A DNA stretch of 64,000 nt from Parietichytrium sp. I65-24A (GCA_012862575.1 BLSF01000010.1:434001-498000); one strand, 5' to 3'. Counted from the first letter of the stretch, positions 9,923-20,861 are shown. Translations and numbers: made by a program. Notes: generated by a model not told the origin, from the sequence alone.

Positions 9923-12184
9923 ATGGCGGAGGAGGTGGGTGTCCCCGCGGAAGTGCAGGCGCTTGCGAAACTATTGGACAGTCTTGGACATGACCACTGC
10001 TTGCAAGGTTGTTGCATCCCGCGGCCGATGCTGAGGGAAGTCCTTGTGGAATGCTTCTTCGTTAGTCCCGGCGTGACCCAGGCCCTGATCTGCGATGAAA
10101 GAGTGTATGAGACGACACGGAGAGCGAGCTTTGCGGTGACCAGCGAGCCATTCGAAGGGTACACAGATTGGGTGAAAGTTGATGGAAAGGTGAACACGGC
10201 AGGAATGCAGTTACCGCCCGAGTCATTCGTGACTCAATGGGGATCACTGGAAGAGCGCCAGCGCGAAACGACCATTATGAAGTGGCTCCCGAAAAAGACA
10301 CCTGTTTTTCGCAACGCTACCGAAGTAAAACCCGCCACGGTGGCGAGTGCTGTGGCTACTTTGAATGCATTATTTCCTGAGCATCCTCCCATGGCCCCAC
10401 ACGAGAGGTCAATACACCACCTGTATGTCGAGGAGGTCCAGTCGTCACGTCAAAAGCAGCGTGCTGAGATAAATCGCATTTATAGTGAGGAAGTCCAGTC
10501 ATCAACCAATACCAAGCGCTGCCAGAACCCGCCTTTGAAAAGAACTCCAACGACACAGCTTTATCCAGCCACTATAATTACTAACCCAAGCGAATTGGCG
10601 AAGAGGAAGACGATTGATCTCGACGACCCTGATGTTTGCAGGGGCTTCGAGGTGTACCGAAACGAGCTTTTCACTTCGCATTGTGACTGGATTACGAATC
10701 TAACGGCTGAAGATCCGGAGCGAATAGTTGTCCAGTCCAAGCACTGCACCAACCAGAAGGAGGGCACACGGATGAAGTGCGAAGCTTGCCGCCGAACCAA
10801 AGAAACATGTGGGAAATATACCCGCACTGCCGCCAAGATTGCGAAGGATGTACTCGGCTTTGATGGTATGCGGGATGCTTTGAACTCTTCGACGATGGAT
10901 GTGCTCCACCGAGCCGCTGGCGTGTTGCAAAAGAATGAGCAAGAGTTAGCAAAGTTAAGGGCCAAATTAGACGCCGCGGAAAAGGATAGAGAGCAGAAGC
11001 CGCTGGGAAAGCTGGTGGACAAACTTGAGTCGAGTGGAATGTTTGATAGAAGGGCCTTTTTATACCGGTTCGTCTCTTGCCTACTTGCTGCGTACGAGTA
11101 TATCATGCGTTCAGGAACCAACGGGTTGAGGTGGGATACCCTGCCTTTTGGAAAGGAAATTACTGTGTTTTTGCTCATTCTTCGAAATTTTAATGGTGGG
11201 AGGTCTATCCTTAAATTCTTGCGCGGACCGATGGGCACGACAAACTCGAAGAAGAAGAAGAAGAAAAGCGCCGCTCAAGAAGGTGAAGCTCTTGAGGCGG
11301 CAGATGATGACCAACTGGATTCAGATGATGCACCCGGAGAGAAGAATAAGAACCTAGGCAACAGTTCACGGATGCAGGCAAAAGACGTCCGGCTTCCCAT
11401 TCTCTCAATGGAGACTCTGGAGCGCAAGCTGCGCGAGAGAACCCGCCTTGTGGAAAAGGACATGCCAGACCTGCCCGCATCCACTCTCGAGAATCATCTG
11501 AGCAGGCATGCCACCGAAAATGAAAAGGTGACGGCCGCCGTGCACACCTCCTTGCTAAATGAGTGGGAGGCCCTTGCGAAAGAAGGAGCCGAAGGTGAAA
11601 ATTTCGACGATGGCGGAGAAAATAAAGTGCCTAACGGGGCCGGAGGGAGCGCGAATCATTCCAAACCCCATGCAGCGGCGCCACAGCAGCTCTATGGTCA
11701 ACCAGACGTCTCGATGGCAGCAAGACACCATGCCCATCAGTCAAATGGACACATGCACCACCAGCAGCAAGAGCATCAGCAGCAAAACATTCGGGATCAC
11801 CAGTCAGAAGCAGGAGCTCAAGATATGTACCATCACAACTCGGGCCATCAATATATGCACCAGCAGCAATATCACAACTCACAGATTCACCAGCAACATG
11901 TTCATCATCACAACCCCCATATGCAGCACTTGCAGAATCAACCACAGCATATTTCTGGCGTCCACAATCATCATGGACACGAAAACAACCATGACGTGAA
12001 TTTTGGTGGTCAAACACACCACTTGCGCTCATCGATCATGATGGGCAATGACAATGCCATGATGTCCCCAGCCTTTGACAACAACTCCATGCAAGGCCAC
12101 GGCCAAGAGCATGTACATAATGGTTCTGGCTCGTTGCTGCACATGGAAGACCAAGACAAGCGGAAGCGTAGTCGACTCAATTAA
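9923..12184 (+). CDS. Unrecognised protein with Cys-rich centre and His/Gln-rich tail
   Basis: A single-exon protein of 753 residues that I cannot assign. The ATG follows a purine-rich leader. A short motif, EEVQSS, occurs twice about 23 residues apart (near 172 and 195). A Cys/His-containing segment near residues 255-300 includes CEACRRTKETC and could bind zinc. A short coiled coil lies near 330-355. The part near 410-520 (ILRNFNGGRSILKFLRG, then an RLPILSMETLERKL stretch) faintly recalls domesticated P-element/THAP transposases, which is only an inference. A Lys run at about 440 may be a nuclear signal. The last 170 residues are rich in His, Gln, Asn and Met. A nuclear or DNA-related role is possible but unproven. 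Confidence 0.8.
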   Translation: MAEEVGVPAEVQALAKLLDSLGHDHCLQGCCIPRPMLREVLVECFFVSPGVTQALICDERVYETTRRASFAVTSEPFEGYTDWVKVDGKVNTAGMQLPPESFVTQWGSLEERQRETTIMKWLPKKTPVFRNATEVKPATVASAVATLNALFPEHPPMAPHERSIHHLYVEEVQSSRQKQRAEINRIYSEEVQSSTNTKRCQNPPLKRTPTTQLYPATIITNPSELAKRKTIDLDDPDVCRGFEVYRNELFTSHCDWITNLTAEDPERIVVQSKHCTNQKEGTRMKCEACRRTKETCGKYTRTAAKIAKDVLGFDGMRDALNSSTMDVLHRAAGVLQKNEQELAKLRAKLDAAEKDREQKPLGKLVDKLESSGMFDRRAFLYRFVSCLLAAYEYIMRSGTNGLRWDTLPFGKEITVFLLILRNFNGGRSILKFLRGPMGTTNSKKKKKKSAAQEGEALEAADDDQLDSDDAPGEKNKNLGNSSRMQAKDVRLPILSMETLERKLRERTRLVEKDMPDLPASTLENHLSRHATENEKVTAAVHTSLLNEWEALAKEGAEGENFDDGGENKVPNGAGGSANHSKPHAAAPQQLYGQPDVSMAARHHAHQSNGHMHHQQQEHQQQNIRDHQSEAGAQDMYHHNSGHQYMHQQQYHNSQIHQQHVHHHNPHMQHLQNQPQHISGVHNHHGHENNHDVNFGGQTHHLRSSIMMGNDNAMMSPAFDNNSMQGHGQEHVHNGSGSLLHMEDQDKRKRSRLN

Positions 12185-13264
12185 AAGTGACCGTGGATCG
12201 CCCGCCTCCCGCACCTGCAATTCGATCGAGTAGTGCCGGTCTCATTTTTTGTTTTTTCACCTTGCAGCACATCTCCCCAAATGACTGTGCGCAATGATTG
12301 CGAAGCGTAAATAGGACACTGCGAATCGGTGAACTTAATTGATTGACTGAGAACACTTTTCATTCCTACTTGATAAACAGCGGGTTGCTTTTCGGACAAG
12401 ACGATATGCTCTCTGGGGGTCGAACGGCAGGGCAAGAGGACAGCCTTCGCCGAGCACTTTATCTCCGTTTTTGATGACCAAGCTTTGTCCGCTTGGTATC
12501 TGTCGAAAACCCATCACTCGACGAGATTAGCGATTCAGAAATTTGTTTCTTAATTAATGTAAGTTCTCTGTTCAGTGAATGGAGAAGAATGAAACCAGCA
12601 AAAAAGCACCATTCCAGCTTCCGCTTCCATATTATCCCAGGTCCTCATCTGTTATTGCGAAGAGACAAGCACTCTAATCGTGAAGCTCGACTACGAAAAG
12701 TCACACGTTAACAGTATACATTCTTCGTTCTTCGCTCACAGCACGTGGTTGCATGTTACCCCAAGTTGCCCATGCCGGCAGCTGCAGTTTTCTTCCGCTT
12801 CTCGTGCGCGAAGATTCCGAGAAGCTGCGAAACGAACTACGACTACGGTCGCGATGAAAGTGCGCAATCTTGCTTCCGGGGAAGATTTCCGAGTGAAAAT
12901 GCTAGACCAGACTTTGTTCCTCAAGGAAAGAGTTCGCGAATGAATTGCATCATGAATATGATTTCTGCCCCTTGTGCATTTTCTGACTTCCGAATTCTGA
13001 CCTTCCCAATTCTGATTCTAATCCTCTTCACGTTCAACAGAATAAACGAGATACTAGCTATCAGTTGGCAACTCCCAGCCTCGCGTCCAGTCAGGTAGTT
13101 CGGAGTAGAACGAGTAGAGGTTGATGACAACGAACCTTGTTTGTTCCTTGAACGGTTAGCGCACAAAGTCCGGGGCCCGTGCAAAGATGTGCAAAGCTCC
13201 AAGTATCGCGAGCAACGCATAGCGCATAGCCGAGCAAGCCGTTCAGTGTGATAGTGCAGCGAAA
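12185..13264. other. Intergenic region
   Basis: About 1.1 kb without a supportable gene. It holds the 3' flank of the His/Gln-rich protein gene and the promoter side of IFT43. Short ORFs on both strands have no domain resemblance. No repeat of note was seen. Confidence 0.5.
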
Positions 13265-13996
13265 ATGGCGTCTGCAAACTCGGATTGGGGAGACCTGCAG
13301 CAGGAGGCAGAGAAACTGGGGGAGCGGCAGGATGCGAGTGCATTGCGGGAAGAAGGAGAGAGCAAGTTTTCGTCGGAGAGCAAGAAGCGCGAGGAAGACA
13401 ACGAGGAAGATGAGAGCTCAAAGCCGCCACCGAGACCGCGAAAGTCCGCTGGCTGGGGCGAAGGAGATGACGGCGATGAAACAAAGAATGCTGATGAAAG
13501 CAAGAAGGATGGCCGCAAAACTAAGCGAGAGTCTGCCGCGCGAACTTCATCGTTGTCCCCTCAGAGTCCCAAGGACAAGTCGCCGGGAGCGAGCAAACAT
13601 TTCGCCGAAGACGATAAGGAGGACAACATTATGGTGATCCCTGATCTCGATGAGGACCGCGAGGAAGACTTGCAGCTCAAGGTCGCTGAGGCTCCCCAAA
13701 ACTTTCGCACGGTGCAAAGCATGAGAGAACTTGACAGCCAAATTTACGGACTGCAGCTTCCCAAAAATGAGTCCTCCACAGAGTCCCGCCTCGACCTAAG
13801 CATTTTATCGGCTGTGCTCATACCACGCGACAAGCTCGAGGAACCAGATGAGGCTTGGGAATTCGAACAGCTATTAGAGCAAGTTTCACAGGAAATGACC
13901 AAGCAGAAAGAGTCCACGGAAGAATTTGAAAAGTCAACTGCTGAGGATCCCGCCTCTCCGGGCACTGCTTACAGCGGGATGGGAATTGCAACTTGA
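13265..13996 (+). CDS. IFT43: Intraflagellar transport protein 43 (IFT-A subunit)
   Basis: Small subunit of the IFT-A complex, which binds IFT121/IFT122 and supports retrograde transport and membrane-protein entry in cilia. The single-exon protein has 243 residues. The first 110 are charged and disordered with a GWGE motif, as in IFT43. The conserved C-terminal part includes IPDLDEDREED, then an AP..F.TV..M.ELD segment, LDLSILSAVLIPRDKL and EPDEAWEFEQLLEQV, which follow the order of IFT43 in animals and Chlamydomonas. Length is close to the usual 200-plus residues. It converges on the cPLA2-like gene, with only about 150 bp between stops. Its presence implies a motile or sensory cilium at some life stage. 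Confidence 0.87.
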   Translation: MASANSDWGDLQQEAEKLGERQDASALREEGESKFSSESKKREEDNEEDESSKPPPRPRKSAGWGEGDDGDETKNADESKKDGRKTKRESAARTSSLSPQSPKDKSPGASKHFAEDDKEDNIMVIPDLDEDREEDLQLKVAEAPQNFRTVQSMRELDSQIYGLQLPKNESSTESRLDLSILSAVLIPRDKLEEPDEAWEFEQLLEQVSQEMTKQKESTEEFEKSTAEDPASPGTAYSGMGIAT

Positions 13997-14145
13997 AGTG
14001 CTTGATTATTTTTTTTAAAGCTCGAAAAAAGAGAGTTGGTCGAAGACATGTAAGTAATTAGGAAAGAAAAGGCATAAAATATATTTGTCTTGTTAATTGC
14101 AGTTGTCCACAGACAAATCTGGAAGATTGGAGTAAAGAATTGTAT

Positions 14146-15956
14146 TTATTTGGAGAACCACGGCAAAATCTCGTCCTGTACCACGTTTTTGTTGGACGCG
14201 AGAATGTACTGGAGCTCGCCTGCAATCGCCGAGAAGACGTGCCAGTCCTCTGCAGCTATGTCCGCCTTTACGTCACCGATGAGCACGTGCACTGAAACCT
14301 TGCGGCCCGCTTTTACTCCATAAACTGGCTGGTCGATCGTCGTGGCCTGAATCGTTCCGTATCGAATTTCATTTACCTTGTCTGCTCCCTTTAGCGCTTT
14401 CATTGACTTCAAAGCAGCTGCTGTACTTACACGGGACTCAGCAAAGATGGGAAACTGGGTATAGATTGGTCTGGATGAACTCGGGTTCTTGTTCGTGAAG
14501 AGCTTCAAGATATCCTCGTAGGATTCGTCTTTGGTGTTGATGAACAGTACCATCGAGTCCGCTTGTCCATCGCCTATCAGCTTTGCTGCGGCAGAATTGT
14601 CGGCATAACCTCCGTCCGCGATGGTGGCAAATTGGTGTGAAGCGACCTCTTTGACCCAGTCCGAGCAGCTTGTCTCTTTGGAAGGATTTCGGAGCACTTG
14701 CGCCTTCGCGAAGGCATCATGCGCATCCGCTCCGGGAGCAAGGTACATGGGAGTATTCAAGAGAGAGCCAATCAATGTGAACCAACTCTGTCCCAACATT
14801 CGCGGGAGTAGATTGTCCCATCCGTTCAGATACGCCGGGACCGAAGTGATTTGACCGAGAAAGGCCGACGAGGTGGATACTGCGTCAGCAAGAGACACTT
14901 TGTGGCTCTCAGTCTGCATCTTTGATGATGCAAACTGAGCTTTGGGGACGGTGAGAGTTTCAACCTTGGAGCCCCATTGCTGATTCCAGGATGTGATGTC
15001 TGGTTTCGAAAGCATGTCGTAAGTGATGCTCCACTTTTCTCCACCGCGAATGAATGGGTACGGTGATCGAGTTTTCTTTTTGTCGTTGGTGAGGAGCGCA
15101 TTGAATGACACAGGGTGATTTACTTCAGGAGCCTCTGGGATATTGTAGCTGAAGGAACGCGTCTCAGTAGAATCTTTTCCAGCGCACTGGCGATTGTATG
15201 CTCCGAACGTTAAATCCGAGGAGGAGGTCACCAAGACTCCTGCAATCGCCCACTCCTTTCCTTCACACCAAGAGTTCACCTTCCCGCTAGAAAGAGACTT
15301 TTCTGCGTCAACGTCACCCCTGTATGAACCGTAGAAGAATTGCAGGTTAGTTATCGTTCAGCTGTTTGTATGAGAGTGAACCACTTTACAACTTACGGAA
15401 TCTGAATGATTTCATGCACAAAGTCCCTCCAAGTAAGATTGTTGATGATGATATCTCTGATGATGATCACCGACCAATCCTGAATGATGGAGAAATTGGA
15501 CTTGAGAAACTCCCAGATCTGATTCAACACCTTGATGATGTAGTCCCAGGTTCCAGACAAAGAGACAAGCTTCCTTTCACGAAAGGACAAAAATTTGCCC
15601 ATCCACTCGTCATCATACACTTTAGTGGATCCCAGCACAGTTTTTGCCTGTGACATCCTGTTGAGCATCGTGACAAAGTTCTCAGAGTACAGGACTTGCG
15701 AAGCGAACCAAGTTCCCCCGGAATTACTTCCAATCATGCCAACATCATTGAAAAGCTCAGAGAGCTGCGTTTCTCCGTCGCCGTCCTTCATGCTCATGAG
15801 GCCGGCAACGAGACCAGTGTGGACAGCATGTGCTCGGAAACCCCCGCCACTGAAGGAGATACCGAGAGCTTGGTTGTCAGCGGATCCTTTTAACGCGGGA
15901 CCTCCGTCAATTTGCGCAACGCTCAACAAGAGCGCACCAACTGCGAGTACCTTCAT
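14146..15956 (-). CDS. Secreted cPLA2/phospholipase B-like lipase, two exons
   Basis: Likely phospholipase or lysophospholipase with a cPLA2-type catalytic core. Exon 1 is 15956-15397 and exon 2 is 15319-14146, giving 577 residues. The 77-bp intron has a GTAAGT donor, a CTAAC branch-like site and a TACAG acceptor. The ATG at 15956 gives MKVLAVGALLLSVAQIDG, a clear signal peptide; the longer reading starts with GTG. SFSGGGFRA (36-42) fits the oxyanion-hole GGGxR motif. GSNSGGTW has the probable nucleophile Ser79, and ADGGYADN near residue 421 gives the probable catalytic Asp. Secretion resembles fungal phospholipase B rather than cytosolic animal cPLA2. No C2 domain is present. Substrate is unknown. 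Confidence 0.8.
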
Positions 15957-16850
15957 GCTTATTGACACAGCCTCCGACTATGCTTAAAGATTCTCGTTCG
16001 ACGTTTGGTTCTTGTAATGGGTGCTGCCTTTTGTGCTTGGGGTTTTCGATTCTCCAATGGGTTTCTGTTTGGCTTCTGGATTCGGTGCTTTCTACTTTCG
16101 AATGTTGTCTGATTGGTGTCTGCAGCTCGAGCAGAACTCTGGACATTCTGCCTCGACCTCGGGCTGCGTTCATTCATCTCAAGGTCATTGCTCTCTTCCA
16201 AGATCATGAGGATTCGTTCAAATGTCCATCTGATGCCGTGAATTGCGAGTCGTGAATCACGAATCATGATGATACGAGAGACACTGAATGCAAAAGTATA
16301 CCGAATTCAACAAACCATTACCAATTACTCTATGCTACCCCTATTCGTGCACACGCAGTCCGTTTCAGTGAATTTGTGCAGTGCTGGTGCACGTACCGGT
16401 GCCGGTACTCGAGTACTAGTACACGCATTTTAGCTGAAAGAACAGCCCCGCGACATCCCGCGACGATTATTCGTGGAGTGCGCCGAAACAGGTTGCTTGC
16501 TTGATCTATCTTGACTTTTAAAAAAAAGATGAGAATGAAAGAATTAACGATTGAGGGACTGTGAATGAAAGCATGCATGCGTTAAAATGCTCGTCGAATT
16601 CGCGGACTGACCGACAATTGTTACAGGTTGGCGACCAATTCGACAAGATGAGGAGATCAAACTTCTTTTTGTCTATTGCGATGCGTCCACGACTTTTGTT
16701 TAAAGAGTGGATAATGAGAGTGGAACCTGGCATATTTACTCTGGAAATGTTTGGACAAGTAGCGAAGAGCACTTCTTGACACTGTGAATAACCATGACCA
16801 TTTGGAGAAAAGAATGTTGCGCTAGTGATGCAAACTCATTCACGTTGGGC
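15957..16850. other. Intergenic region
   Basis: Between the lipase promoter and the 3' end of CstF-77. No gene is supported. A palindrome GTACTCGAGTAC lies at 16405-16416 in a GTAC-rich patch (16391-16426). Confidence 0.5.
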
Positions 16851-18782
16851 TTAAACTTTTGCTTTGCGACGCTTTTTAAATAGGTCAGTGGCTTCGGCCT
16901 CGTCGTTATCAATTGTGAGCTTCCTCTTCTTCTTTGCAAATAGTGATTTCGGTGGTAACTCGAACGAACGAAGCTGTGAAAGCATAAAGTCAGTCGACAT
17001 GCCAACCACTCCCTCCCCGAGTGAGTCAGGCAACAGCCCGTCTAATTTGCGGATCAGAGCGGGAGTCTTGGACGCGTCCGCAGTCACGATGGATTCCGTG
17101 TAATTTGAGGAGTTCAAGTCTGACCCAGTCAGTGGCATTCCACGAAACATTTTCGCATGTGGGCCTAGACTCAAGCGCTTGTTGCGCTCGTAGAATGAAA
17201 TATCAGAACTCAGGGATGGCTGCTGGCCAAGGAACACGTATCGATGGACGATGCCTGCAAAGCCTTTCAAAGAAGAGGACTTTGTCGGGTATGACTCAGC
17301 CATTCGTTTCTCGAGGTTGGCAAGCATCTTTAGCGAGCCGCCATCAGAGATGAACCTCGCCCGAAACTCCCTATATCGCTCCCATACCGTAAGCGAGTCC
17401 TTTGGCTCAAGCTGGCCAAGAGCGCGTTCATACAGAGTTATGATGTCCGTGTCTTCGTTGAGATGCTCTAAAAAGCGAATGTATTGCACAATGTAGCTCA
17501 CATCACGAGGAAACCGTTTGAGCCCAAGCTCAAAAATGTTTTTGGCCACGCGCGCGTCTTTATTGTTGTGAAATTCTAGCAAAGCTGCAGCGATGAATAC
17601 AGTACTGTCACATGCGCTGGAAAGACGCGCACGCCTAAAGACAATTCTTGCTGCCGATATGCCCGCAACCCGTCTCTCAAACTGTTGTGACTGAATAAAG
17701 ACAATCGGGCACGGGTACTTCTTCTCTAACCTCAGAAAAACGTCTCTGGCCAGATCGATCCTTCCCTGCTCCTCGTGTGCCTCTGCAACTGCAAAGTGAA
17801 GTAGGAGGGAGTCTGGAATGGCTTGAAGTGAGCGGTCCAGGATTATCATGGACGAGATTGGGTCACTCGTCTCCAGCTCGTACTGGTAGAAATCATACCA
17901 GATCTCCGGGTAAAAAAAGAGCACCGAGAGAGCTTTGGAGTAGATGTGCCTTACGCGACTCTTCAGTGCGACGTCTGTCGTTCTTTCCGGATTCTTCTTC
18001 TCGTAGTCTATAAGTTGCTTCCACCTGGCCAAGGTGCGGTCGTCGCTCGGCTCGCCATTGTATGGTTTTGGGATCCCTCCAGATTCCAGGTCTTCGTACA
18101 ACGGCTTTCGCTCCAGGTACACTGCATTCGCTCGCTTGTACTCGGTCTGAGCTGCCTGATCTACGTTCATCTCGCTCTCAAGTTTGCTCCAGAGGGTGTC
18201 AAGATGCTTGATTGGAGATTTAACTGCGCGCAAGTATGCTGTGTGGACCGCGATGGCTCGACTATTCAAGTCATACTGTGTGTGGCAGGTTTGTCCTTCA
18301 ATGAACTTGATATATTCTACCCAAATTTGCCCAGAGTCAAATGAGTGGCCAATGTTGTCCAGAGCAAACTGAAAAGCTTTGTCCACCTCTTTTCTCGCCA
18401 CATTTGACTCTGGATCGTCGCCAAGCTTCCTTTGCAATACGTACGAAAGGTAAAACAACCACAAGTTTACACTGTCCAAAGTCATGAGCGTCCGCTTGAG
18501 AATGCTCTCCACATTCTCAAAGTTTCCCTCCTTGAGCTCCATCTGGCAGTATCGCACCCAGTACTGATCCGCAAGTGGAAATCTTTTGAGCAGCGTTTCG
18601 TACATCTCCCGCGCCTTCTTTGCTGGGGCTTTGGCAGCTTCTTCAGCAAGCGTCACCCAAGACTTTGTATCTTCAGGCTTTCCTTTCAGAACAGCCTCCT
18701 TCACCTTTGGAGCCTCGCCAGTTGCACCATTCTCATCAAGCCCCGGAAAAGATCCTTCCTGCGTGCTCTCCTCCTCCGCCAT
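16851..18782 (-). CDS. CSTF3: Cleavage stimulation factor subunit 3 (CstF-77 / Rna14 / Suf)
   Basis: Scaffold subunit of the nuclear cleavage and polyadenylation machinery. The single-exon protein has 643 residues. After a short acidic N-terminus come HAT (half-a-TPR) repeats over about residues 35-520, with recurring patterns such as WVRYCQMELKEGNF, IWVEYIKFIEG, IWYDFYQYELET and VWERYREFRARF. The order and spacing match the HAT-N and HAT-C halves of CstF-77. A short Pro-containing segment and a basic tail (AKKKRK and KKRRKAK) follow, the latter a likely nuclear signal. The protein is slightly shorter than the human one (about 717), mainly at the C-terminus. Crooked-neck proteins also contain HAT repeats, but this N-terminus and layout fit CstF-77 better. 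Confidence 0.88.
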   Translation of the reverse strand: MAEEESTQEGSFPGLDENGATGEAPKVKEAVLKGKPEDTKSWVTLAEEAAKAPAKKAREMYETLLKRFPLADQYWVRYCQMELKEGNFENVESILKRTLMTLDSVNLWLFYLSYVLQRKLGDDPESNVARKEVDKAFQFALDNIGHSFDSGQIWVEYIKFIEGQTCHTQYDLNSRAIAVHTAYLRAVKSPIKHLDTLWSKLESEMNVDQAAQTEYKRANAVYLERKPLYEDLESGGIPKPYNGEPSDDRTLARWKQLIDYEKKNPERTTDVALKSRVRHIYSKALSVLFFYPEIWYDFYQYELETSDPISSMIILDRSLQAIPDSLLLHFAVAEAHEEQGRIDLARDVFLRLEKKYPCPIVFIQSQQFERRVAGISAARIVFRRARLSSACDSTVFIAAALLEFHNNKDARVAKNIFELGLKRFPRDVSYIVQYIRFLEHLNEDTDIITLYERALGQLEPKDSLTVWERYREFRARFISDGGSLKMLANLEKRMAESYPTKSSSLKGFAGIVHRYVFLGQQPSLSSDISFYERNKRLSLGPHAKMFRGMPLTGSDLNSSNYTESIVTADASKTPALIRKLDGLLPDSLGEGVVGMSTDFMLSQLRSFELPPKSLFAKKKRKLTIDNDEAEATDLFKKRRKAKV

Positions 18783-19366
18783 TCTCCTATTACCTCGGCT
18801 CCCGCCCTCTCTTCCGGCACCCCTTCAACGCCTGCTTCCCGTCCGCTTCTGAGGGAGTGAGTGCTCTCGGGCTCTAGGCGAATTCAAAAGCTCCGCGTTT
18901 GGCTCTTTCGCTGAATATCGCGCACGTATTGCTATATGCCACGAGGCTGTCTGTCGAAATTAGCTTGGGATCTCTCCACGCTGTTCGTGTGTCCCCGGGT
19001 ACTGAGTACCACTTGCTATCTCTCTGCTAAGGCGGGATGAGCCAATTGGTGTAATAACGATTTATTTATTTTGGTTTTGATCTGCTATGTATCGGGTTGA
19101 TAGCTATTATGCAACACTGATAATATGGTGTTACAGGATCAAGTGTCATCGCTCAAGAAAAAATCTTAGTTGAAACTGCTGGTTGTGTGGTTGTGTAAAT
19201 GCGCGATTTTGCTCTTTCCCCTCAACCGTCCCCTGACGTAAAAGAAAGCAAAACTATAAAGATGTGGAGATTGTTGACTTGACCGAGATAATGTATTCAT
19301 GTTAAAAAAGAAAATATTCTTTTCGCTATGTGATGACACCACCCAGAGAAATTCTTACGACGAACC
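18783..19366. other. Intergenic region
   Basis: Upstream of CstF-77 and downstream of the beta-propeller gene. No gene is seen. It contains one exact copy of the GGTACTGAGTACC palindrome at 18998-19010. Confidence 0.6.
18998..19010. repeat. 13-bp palindrome GGTACTGAGTACC
   Basis: Exact copy of a motif found again at 29142-29154 and, with one or two changes, at 21653, 38959, 40925, 55445 and 58440. It lies about 215 bp upstream of the CstF-77 start codon. Function is unknown; it could be a transcription factor site. Confidence 0.7.
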
Positions 19367-20686
19367 TCAAGTTTCAGGACGTTGGACGGGGCATTTGAGA
19401 ATCGCAACCTGCTCTGGTCGCTCGGGCAAGTCACTTAAAACTGCTCCTTTGAAACTTCCATCGCGAACGTCCCAGGCGTACATATTTCGCGAGTCCTGAC
19501 CAATAGCGAACAGACGGTCTCCCGCCACTGTGATTCCTGCGGGATGGGTCAACTTGTACTCCTTGGATACTCGAAGCTCCTGGATGGCCTTAAGGGAGGT
19601 CGTGTTGAACCCAACGATGCGACTGTTTTTTCCATCCACACTACCCACATAGATGACGTTATTCTTAAAATGCAGGGCAACCCCGACTGGATGCGTGACT
19701 TTAAGAATCGCGATTCTCTTTCCTGTTTCTCCGTCCAGCACGTAGACACCTTTCTTTGTGCTCGCCACCCACAGGCGGCCATACCTGTCAAAGGCGAGGC
19801 CGCGCGGGTTCTTGACCTTGGCAAACTTTTCAGCGCTTGCACCAAAGCCCTCCTTGATCCTGTACCTCACAACTTGGTCGGTGTTTTGGCTCGCAGTAAA
19901 TAATTTACCTCTGAAAAACGCAACTCCGTAGGGATGGTCCAAGTCGTCGGTGGCAAATGTGCGTGCAAATCGTGGGTCGAAGCTGCACTTTCTTGTGACG
20001 ACAATTTTACTTTTAGAAGAGTGCGCGCTGACAATGAAGAGAGCGTCCCCCACTGCCTTCATTCCCCTCAGGTTTTGCAGACCAAGATCGTCCACAACCT
20101 GGCCTTCCAAAGCGAAGCCTTTCATGACCCAATGATGAAGATGCTTGGCGCTCACTGCGTAGTCGTAGACACGAACGTTATTGGATTTCTGATCCTTGTT
20201 TCCGCCATGGCTTGTAAGAAACATGTACCGTCGCCATGTTTCTCCAATGAATCGGTTCTTTCCCGTGTGATTTCGACTCTTTTCGATGTCATCGTCAGAG
20301 CCGACACTGTGAGAGTCGCTAGACTCGAAAGAGGTTCCGTGCTTTTCCACAAATTTGCTCTTCCGTTTCGAGCCCACCCCATCCACCTCGTCAAGCATGG
20401 TTGCAAGCTCCTTCCCCCAAAGTGTTTTTTCCCAAGCATGAGCCTCATGTAGCCTGCTGTCCGGGTCAAGATAGTCGCTGTCCACGAGGGCCAGGTCCTC
20501 AACGCTTGCCAAAAATGCCCCTCCCAAGATCGGTCCGGGTTCAGCCTGCACCGCAATTTCCAGCGGGGTCAACGATGTGTCGGAGGGCGCTTGCACCCCC
20601 AGCAGCACTAGCCCCATCGTCAGGCAAGCCACTGCCACTGTCAGCTTCTCGCCTCTGCTGTTACTCCATATTCTCCGGAGCCCCAT
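19367..20686 (-). CDS. Membrane-anchored or secreted beta-propeller protein
   Basis: A protein of 439 residues from the ATG at 20686; the longer reading begins with GTG. Residues about 14-36 form one hydrophobic segment after a basic N-terminus, acting as signal anchor or signal peptide. The C-terminal 230 residues carry repeated blade-like units, for example HPYGVAFFRGKLFTASQNTD, NPRGLAFDRYGRLWVASTKK and HPAGITVAGDRLFAIGQD. These resemble NHL/YVTN-type beta-propellers such as lactonase-fold and vgb-like proteins. The middle is Ser/Asp-rich linker. No catalytic residues can be named, so binding or lactonase-like activity is open. An AGTTTCTC octamer array sits about 110 bp upstream, and a TATTTATA stretch about 35 bp upstream could be a TATA-like element. 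Confidence 0.72.
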   Translation of the reverse strand: MGLRRIWSNSRGEKLTVAVACLTMGLVLLGVQAPSDTSLTPLEIAVQAEPGPILGGAFLASVEDLALVDSDYLDPDSRLHEAHAWEKTLWGKELATMLDEVDGVGSKRKSKFVEKHGTSFESSDSHSVGSDDDIEKSRNHTGKNRFIGETWRRYMFLTSHGGNKDQKSNNVRVYDYAVSAKHLHHWVMKGFALEGQVVDDLGLQNLRGMKAVGDALFIVSAHSSKSKIVVTRKCSFDPRFARTFATDDLDHPYGVAFFRGKLFTASQNTDQVVRYRIKEGFGASAEKFAKVKNPRGLAFDRYGRLWVASTKKGVYVLDGETGKRIAILKVTHPVGVALHFKNNVIYVGSVDGKNSRIVGFNTTSLKAIQELRVSKEYKLTHPAGITVAGDRLFAIGQDSRNMYAWDVRDGSFKGAVLSDLPERPEQVAILKCPVQRPET

Positions 20687-20797
20687 TCTGCCACCCCCCA
20701 CTCCGAGGCTTCCTCGCTTATAAATACCTCTCTCGCCCTCAAGTCAGGAGACTTGCAAGTCCGCCCAACCGACCTCCACCCCGAACTCCTCTATTCG

Positions 20798-20861
20798 AGT
20801 TTCTCAGTTTCTCAGTTTCTCAGTTTCTCAGTTTCTCAGTTTCTCAGTTTCTCAGTTTCTC
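20798..20861. repeat. AGTTTCTC octamer, eight perfect copies
   Basis: Eight uninterrupted copies of AGTTTCTC, counted directly. Perfect conservation suggests recent expansion. The array lies 112 bp upstream of the beta-propeller start codon. Confidence 0.95.
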
